36,984 nucleotides of DNA. Origin: Actinomycetes bacterium. GTDB lineage: Bacteria; Actinomycetota; Thermoleophilia; BMS3ABIN01. Of the stretch, positions 32,121-36,984 are shown piece by piece. The notes under the pieces were generated by a model, which ran no database searches, was not told the origin of the DNA, and worked only from the letters and a program-made list of their open reading frames with translations. A program made the translations under genes and the position numbers. The stretch's first letter is position 1. Each line of letters starts with the position of its first letter. The stretch is from the NCBI GenBank assembly GCA_021803005.1, contig JAJZQT010000011.1, positions 1 to 36,984 of the forward strand, read 5' to 3'.

Positions 32121-32831
32121 CTATTTGGTTTCTACCCGCTTCAGCATCTCTTCATATGCCGCCTCGACGTCGCCCAGATCGCGGCGGAAGCGGTCCTTGT
32201 CCAGCTTCTTCTTCGTGCTGGCATCCCAGAACCGGCAGGTATCGGGGCTGATCTCGTCGCCGAGGACGATGTTGCCGGCGCTGTCTTTGCCAAATTCCAG
32301 TTTGAAATCAACCAGCATCACGCCGCGATCGGCGAAGAACTCCGACAGGATGGCGTTGATCTCGAGCGCCAGGCGCTTGATCTCGTCGCGCTCCTCCGCG
32401 GACACCAGCTCCAGCTCCTCGATGTGGGCGTCGGTGACCAGCGGATCGCCGAGCGAATCATCCTTGAGGAAGAACTCCAGCAGCGGCTGCTTCATCCGCG
32501 CGCCCTCCTCGAACCCCAGCCGTTTGCAGATGGAGCCGGCAGCGTAATTGCGCACGACTACCTCGACCGGGTACATCTGAAGCTTCTTGCAAAGCAGCGT
32601 GTCCTCGAAGATCTGGTCCACCAGCTGCGTGGCGATGCCGTTCTCCTCCAGCAGCCGGAAGAGGATGGCAGAGATCCTGGCATTGCGCACGCCTTTGTGC
32701 GCGATCTGCCCCTTCTTCTTGCCGTCGAAGGCGGTGGCGTCATCCTTGAACTGCTGCGCGACCTCGTCGGGATTCTCGGTGGCCCAGACGATCTTCGCCT
32801 TGCCCTCATATAGTTTGTTTTCGTTTGTCAT
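32121..32831 (-). CDS. purC: SAICAR synthetase
   Basis: PurC joins aspartate to CAIR with ATP. It has 236 residues, normal for the bacterial enzyme, starting KLYEGKAKIVWAT and including EVVVRNYAAGSICKRLG and LVDFKLEFGKD. The start is ATG at 32831. It follows purB by 71 bases and leads directly into purS. Confidence 0.95.
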   Translation of the reverse strand: MTNENKLYEGKAKIVWATENPDEVAQQFKDDATAFDGKKKGQIAHKGVRNARISAILFRLLEENGIATQLVDQIFEDTLLCKKLQMYPVEVVVRNYAAGSICKRLGFEEGARMKQPLLEFFLKDDSLGDPLVTDAHIEELELVSAEERDEIKRLALEINAILSEFFADRGVMLVDFKLEFGKDSAGNIVLGDEISPDTCRFWDASTKKKLDKDRFRRDLGDVEAAYEEMLKRVETK

Positions 32832-32902
32832 GCTTTTCTCGGATTAATGTTGTGCTTATTTGTCAGGAATATTACGTTTTAAGGTGTCCCGGGTTTTTTC
32901 AT

Positions 32903-34204
32903 TCACACTTCCAGCCCTTCCAGCCGCTCGAAGACCACGTGGATGTTCTTGAGATAGCGGAGGGGATCGAAGCAGCTTTCCAGCTCCGCTTCGGTGAGTG
33001 ATGCCCTGACGGTCTCATCTTCAAGCAATAGCTGCCTGAAGCTGGTCTGGTCCTGCCAGGCCTTCATGGCACTGGTCTGGACGACGCGGTAGGCTTCCTC
33101 CCGGGAGAGCCCCCTGTCAATTAATTTTAGCAAAACCGACTGCGAGAAGACCAATCCGTAGCTGGCCCAGAGATTTCGGGTCATGTTGGCCGGATAAACC
33201 ATCAGATGCTCCATCACATCAGCCCACTTATAGAGCATATAGTCAAGTAAAATCGTGCTGTCGGGCAGGATGACCCGCTCCGCCGATGAGTGCGAGATGT
33301 CACGCTCGTGCCACAGGGCGTTGTTCTCCAGCGCCACCAGCGCGTTGGCGCGGATGATGCGCGCCTGGCCGCACATGCGTTCGCTGATGATCGGGTTGCG
33401 CTTGTGCGGCATCGCCGACGAGCCCTTCTGCCCCGGCTTGAAGGCCTCCTCCGCCTCCAGCACTTCGGTGCGCTGCAGGTGGCGCACCTCGGTGGCCATC
33501 TTCTCGATGCTGCTGGCGATCACCGCCAGCGTCGCGGCGAAATCCGCATGACGGTCGCGCTGGACCACCTGGGTGGAGGCCGGCGACGCCGCCAGGCCCA
33601 GCTTGCGGCAGACTTCTTCCTCGATATCCGGCGGGATCATGGCGTAGGTGCCGACCGCGCCAGAAATCTGGCCGACGGCGACGCCGGCGCGGGCGCGCTC
33701 CAGCCGCTCGATGTTGCGCGCCGCCTCGAAGCACCACACCGCCAGCTTCAGCCCGAAGGTGATCGGCTCGGCGTGGATGCCATGGCTGCGGCCGATCATC
33801 ACCGTATCCTTGTGCTCGAAGGCGCGCTTTTTCAGCACGCCCAGCAGGTGCCTGAGATCGCGCAGGAGGATGTCGCTCGCCTCCACCAGCTGCAGCGCCA
33901 GGCCGGTATCAAGCATGTCGGAGGAGGTCATGCCGTAATGGATGTACTTGGAAGCCTCGCCGACGTGCTCGCCAACGTTGGTGAGAAAGGCGATGACGTC
34001 GTGACGCGTCTCCTTCTCGATCTCGAGCACGCGCGCCACGTCGAAAGCCGCCTTTTCCCTGATCTGGGCCAGGGCGCCGGCAGGGATGAGGCCACGCTCG
34101 GCCCAGGCTTCGCAGACGGCGATCTCAACTCTAAGCCAGGTGGCCATCCGGTGCTCGTCGGTCCAGACGGCTGATATCTCAGGGCGTGAATATTTGGAAA
34201 TCAA
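32903..34204 (-). CDS. purB: Adenylosuccinate lyase
   Basis: PurB removes fumarate from SAICAR and from adenylosuccinate. The fumarate-lyase signature SSAMPHKRNP is present, with RSHGIHAEPITFG and the HYGMTSSDMLDT loop. The frame is open to 34330, but homology begins at ISKYSRPEI. AAGAGG lies four bases before the TTG at 34204, so I start there, for 433 residues. It is divergent from msrA. The 269-base gap between them must hold both promoters, but I cannot assign hexamers with confidence. Confidence 0.94.
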   Translation of the reverse strand: MISKYSRPEISAVWTDEHRMATWLRVEIAVCEAWAERGLIPAGALAQIREKAAFDVARVLEIEKETRHDVIAFLTNVGEHVGEASKYIHYGMTSSDMLDTGLALQLVEASDILLRDLRHLLGVLKKRAFEHKDTVMIGRSHGIHAEPITFGLKLAVWCFEAARNIERLERARAGVAVGQISGAVGTYAMIPPDIEEEVCRKLGLAASPASTQVVQRDRHADFAATLAVIASSIEKMATEVRHLQRTEVLEAEEAFKPGQKGSSAMPHKRNPIISERMCGQARIIRANALVALENNALWHERDISHSSAERVILPDSTILLDYMLYKWADVMEHLMVYPANMTRNLWASYGLVFSQSVLLKLIDRGLSREEAYRVVQTSAMKAWQDQTSFRQLLLEDETVRASLTEAELESCFDPLRYLKNIHVVFERLEGLEV

Positions 34205-34473
34205 ACGGCCTCTTGTCCGGTCGCGGTCAGTTGAATCGACCGCCTTATTATTTAACGAACCGCACGGGACGTCCACCCCCGGAAGGCAGATAAAAGCGAT
34301 AAGGAGCGATGATGCGGCCGGGAGCGGCATCCGCGGAATAGTTCATTACAAGTATCAGTTCCGGCAGAGAATTTTCTTCTGGCGGGTATAGACAATACAT
34401 TGCCGGGCGGCAGGCGCGAGCAGCGGCTGAATTCCCGGACCGTTTTTAAGACCGGACGAGGGAAGGAGGAGCC

Positions 34474-34965
34474 ATGGCTCCCGCAAAAGCAATGTTCGGC
34501 GCCGGATGTTTCTGGGGCGTGGAGGAAGCGTTTCGCGCCGTCCCCGGCGTTATCAATACGACTGTGGGCTATGCCGGCGGCATGATCGAGAATCCGGGCT
34601 ACGAGGAAGTCTGCAGCGGCGAAACCGGCCACGCCGAGACCGTGCTGGTGGAATACGATCCCGACCGCATCTCATATGAGGACCTGCTGGCGAAGTTCTG
34701 GGAGATCCACGACCCCACTACCAGGGACCGGCAGGGACCCGATATCGGCTCGCAGTACCGCTCGATAATCTTCTATTTTACGCCGGAGCAGGAGCAGGCG
34801 GCGCAGAAGTCGATGCAAGAGCTGGAGGAGTCGGGTAAATACCGGGTCGGCAACTACCGCCGGCCGGTGGTCACCGAGATCCTGGCGGCAGGCCCGTTCT
34901 ATCCGGCGGAGGAGTACCATCAGCGCTATCTCGAAAAGAGGCAGAGCCGGTTGAGCTGGCGGTAG
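34474..34965 (+). CDS. msrA: Peptide methionine sulfoxide reductase A
   Basis: MsrA repairs oxidised methionine (S form) in proteins. It has 163 residues, with the catalytic GCFWG near residue 12, GYAGG and ETGHAE motifs, and YHQRYLEK near the end. The strong site GGAGG precedes the ATG. It is the only rightward gene in the purine cluster and separates purD-purE from purB onward, so it probably has its own promoter. It converges with purE; a small GGCGG...CCGCC repeat lies between the stops. Confidence 0.94.
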   Translation: MAPAKAMFGAGCFWGVEEAFRAVPGVINTTVGYAGGMIENPGYEEVCSGETGHAETVLVEYDPDRISYEDLLAKFWEIHDPTTRDRQGPDIGSQYRSIIFYFTPEQEQAAQKSMQELEESGKYRVGNYRRPVVTEILAAGPFYPAEEYHQRYLEKRQSRLSWR

Positions 34966-34988
34966 CAGCCGGCGCTGCGTGGGCGGCG

Positions 34989-35456
34989 TTAAACCGCCAG
35001 AATCTTCCCCGCCATGATGGCCGCGTTTTTGGCGCCGTTGATCGCCATGCAGGCGACGGGTACGCCGGGCGGCATCTGTACGATCGACAGCAGCGAATCC
35101 AGGCCGCCGAGGTCGCTGGTATGGATCGGCACGCCGATCACCGGCAGCGGCGTCAGCGAAGCGATCACGCCAGGGAGCGCCGCGGCCTTGCCCGCGCCGG
35201 CGATGATGACCCTGATGCCGCGCGCCGCCGCTCCTTCCGCGTAGGCTGCCAGCCCCTTGGGGTCGCGGTGGGCGCTGATCACTTTCACTTCGTAGGGAAT
35301 CTCGAGCGCGTCAAGCTGATCGCTGGCGGCCTGCATCACCTCGCGGTCGGACTCGCTGCCCATGATTACACCCACCAGCAGATCGCCGCCGGGAACCTTT
35401 TCCAGCAGCGGCTCCAGCTCTTCCAGCGGTTCAAGTCCTTCCAGCGTCTCGTTCAT
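34989..35456 (-). CDS. purE: N5-CAIR mutase / AIR carboxylase catalytic subunit
   Basis: PurE makes CAIR. It has 155 residues from the ATG at 35456, which follows GGAGG; the longer frame to 35738 is a shadow of purD. It shows GSESD near residue 30, SAHRDP with the catalytic His, and [16 protein letters not shown], as in class I enzymes. The loop usually written AAHLPG reads AAALPG here. The acidic leader before LLVGVIMGS ([13 protein letters not shown]) is longer than usual. No purK is visible in the window. Confidence 0.92.
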   Translation of the reverse strand: MNETLEGLEPLEELEPLLEKVPGGDLLVGVIMGSESDREVMQAASDQLDALEIPYEVKVISAHRDPKGLAAYAEGAAARGIRVIIAGAGKAAALPGVIASLTPLPVIGVPIHTSDLGGLDSLLSIVQMPPGVPVACMAINGAKNAAIMAGKILAV

Positions 35457-35484
35457 CGGATCCTCCAGTTGATTACGGAGCTCG

Positions 35485-36774
<1,290 letters not shown>

Positions 36775-36911
36775 TGTTTCTCCTTTGCCGTGCCGGCTTT
36801 CCCCGCACGGGATTCGTGCCCGCGGAAGCCGTGCCTGCATGCTGCCGGCGCTATTCTGGTAGTGTCAAATATCTTTCGCACTTTCTTCCAGCGGCCTCGT
36901 TCTGATCATTG

Positions 36912-36984
36912 TCAGGCTATCGCCAGTTCCCTTTCCGTTTGCTGCGTGAGTAGCTCCATCGTCAGATAGCGCCGGGTTCCCCAT
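36912..36984 (-). CDS. Possible 3' end of an unidentified gene at the window edge
   Basis: A minus-strand frame enters from the window edge and stops at 36912. Its residues (RRYLTMELLTQQTEREL) look like a charged helix of a real protein, but only about 23 codons are visible. An alternative frame through the same bases stops at 36865. No family can be assigned. Confidence 0.25.
   Translation of the reverse strand, partial: WGTRRYLTMELLTQQTERELAIA

Noticed and set aside
36775-36911. Purine riboswitch upstream of purD
   Set aside because: I could not find the conserved loops or paired elements; only short G+C-rich inverted repeats are present.

Overview
The window joins two kinds of DNA. The right third (about 21.2-37.0 kb) is G+C-rich core chromosome: three tRNA genes that encode their own CCA, a transketolase, and an almost complete de novo purine operon. 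The PurS/PurQ/short-PurL arrangement, a Bacillus-type PurF with a cysteine propeptide, frequent TTG starts and probable leaderless messages suggest a Gram-positive lineage. A deep-branching actinobacterium is my best guess, but the sequence alone does not settle it. The left two thirds are lower in G+C and accessory.

Region by region: (1) 1-6.7 kb is an arsenic operon, arsR-arsC-acr3-usp-arsD-arsA-acr3, with two matching ArsR-type operators. It is bracketed by two diverged copies of the 3' end of an unidentified gene. (2) 6.7-13.7 kb is a leftward defence-like island. A LexA/S24-type repressor, a four-helix membrane protein, a ComEC-like metallo-beta-lactamase-fold protein and an E2-like (ubiquitin-conjugating fold) protein form a tight, overlapping operon. 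A predicted PD-(D/E)XK nuclease lies downstream and a fused restriction-modification enzyme upstream. (3) 13.9-21.2 kb is the backbone of an integrative element: a TraD/VirD4-like ATPase, an excisionase-like HTH protein, a RadC-type JAB protein, a replication-relaxation protein, an intergenic region that looks like an origin, an XRE regulator with an ImmA-like partner, and a large serine recombinase. The recombinase reading frame ends inside the tRNA-Val gene, which marks the right attachment site. The left end was not found and may lie outside the window. (4) 21.2-37.0 kb holds tRNA-Val, tRNA-Glu and tRNA-Lys, tkt, and purD-purE-(msrA)-purB-C-S-Q-L-F-M-N-H.

The best candidate for an undescribed system is the operon at 7.45-10.54 kb. 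It combines an E2-like protein with no E1, ubiquitin-like protein or CD-NTase in the window, an MBL-fold hydrolase and a membrane protein, under what looks like a self-cleaving repressor with its operator inside the promoter. The second candidate is the 18.2-18.85 kb intergenic region, which holds a nested multi-stem inverted-repeat structure, iteron-like repeats, two inverted DnaA-box matches, divergent promoters and a 51-residue gene.
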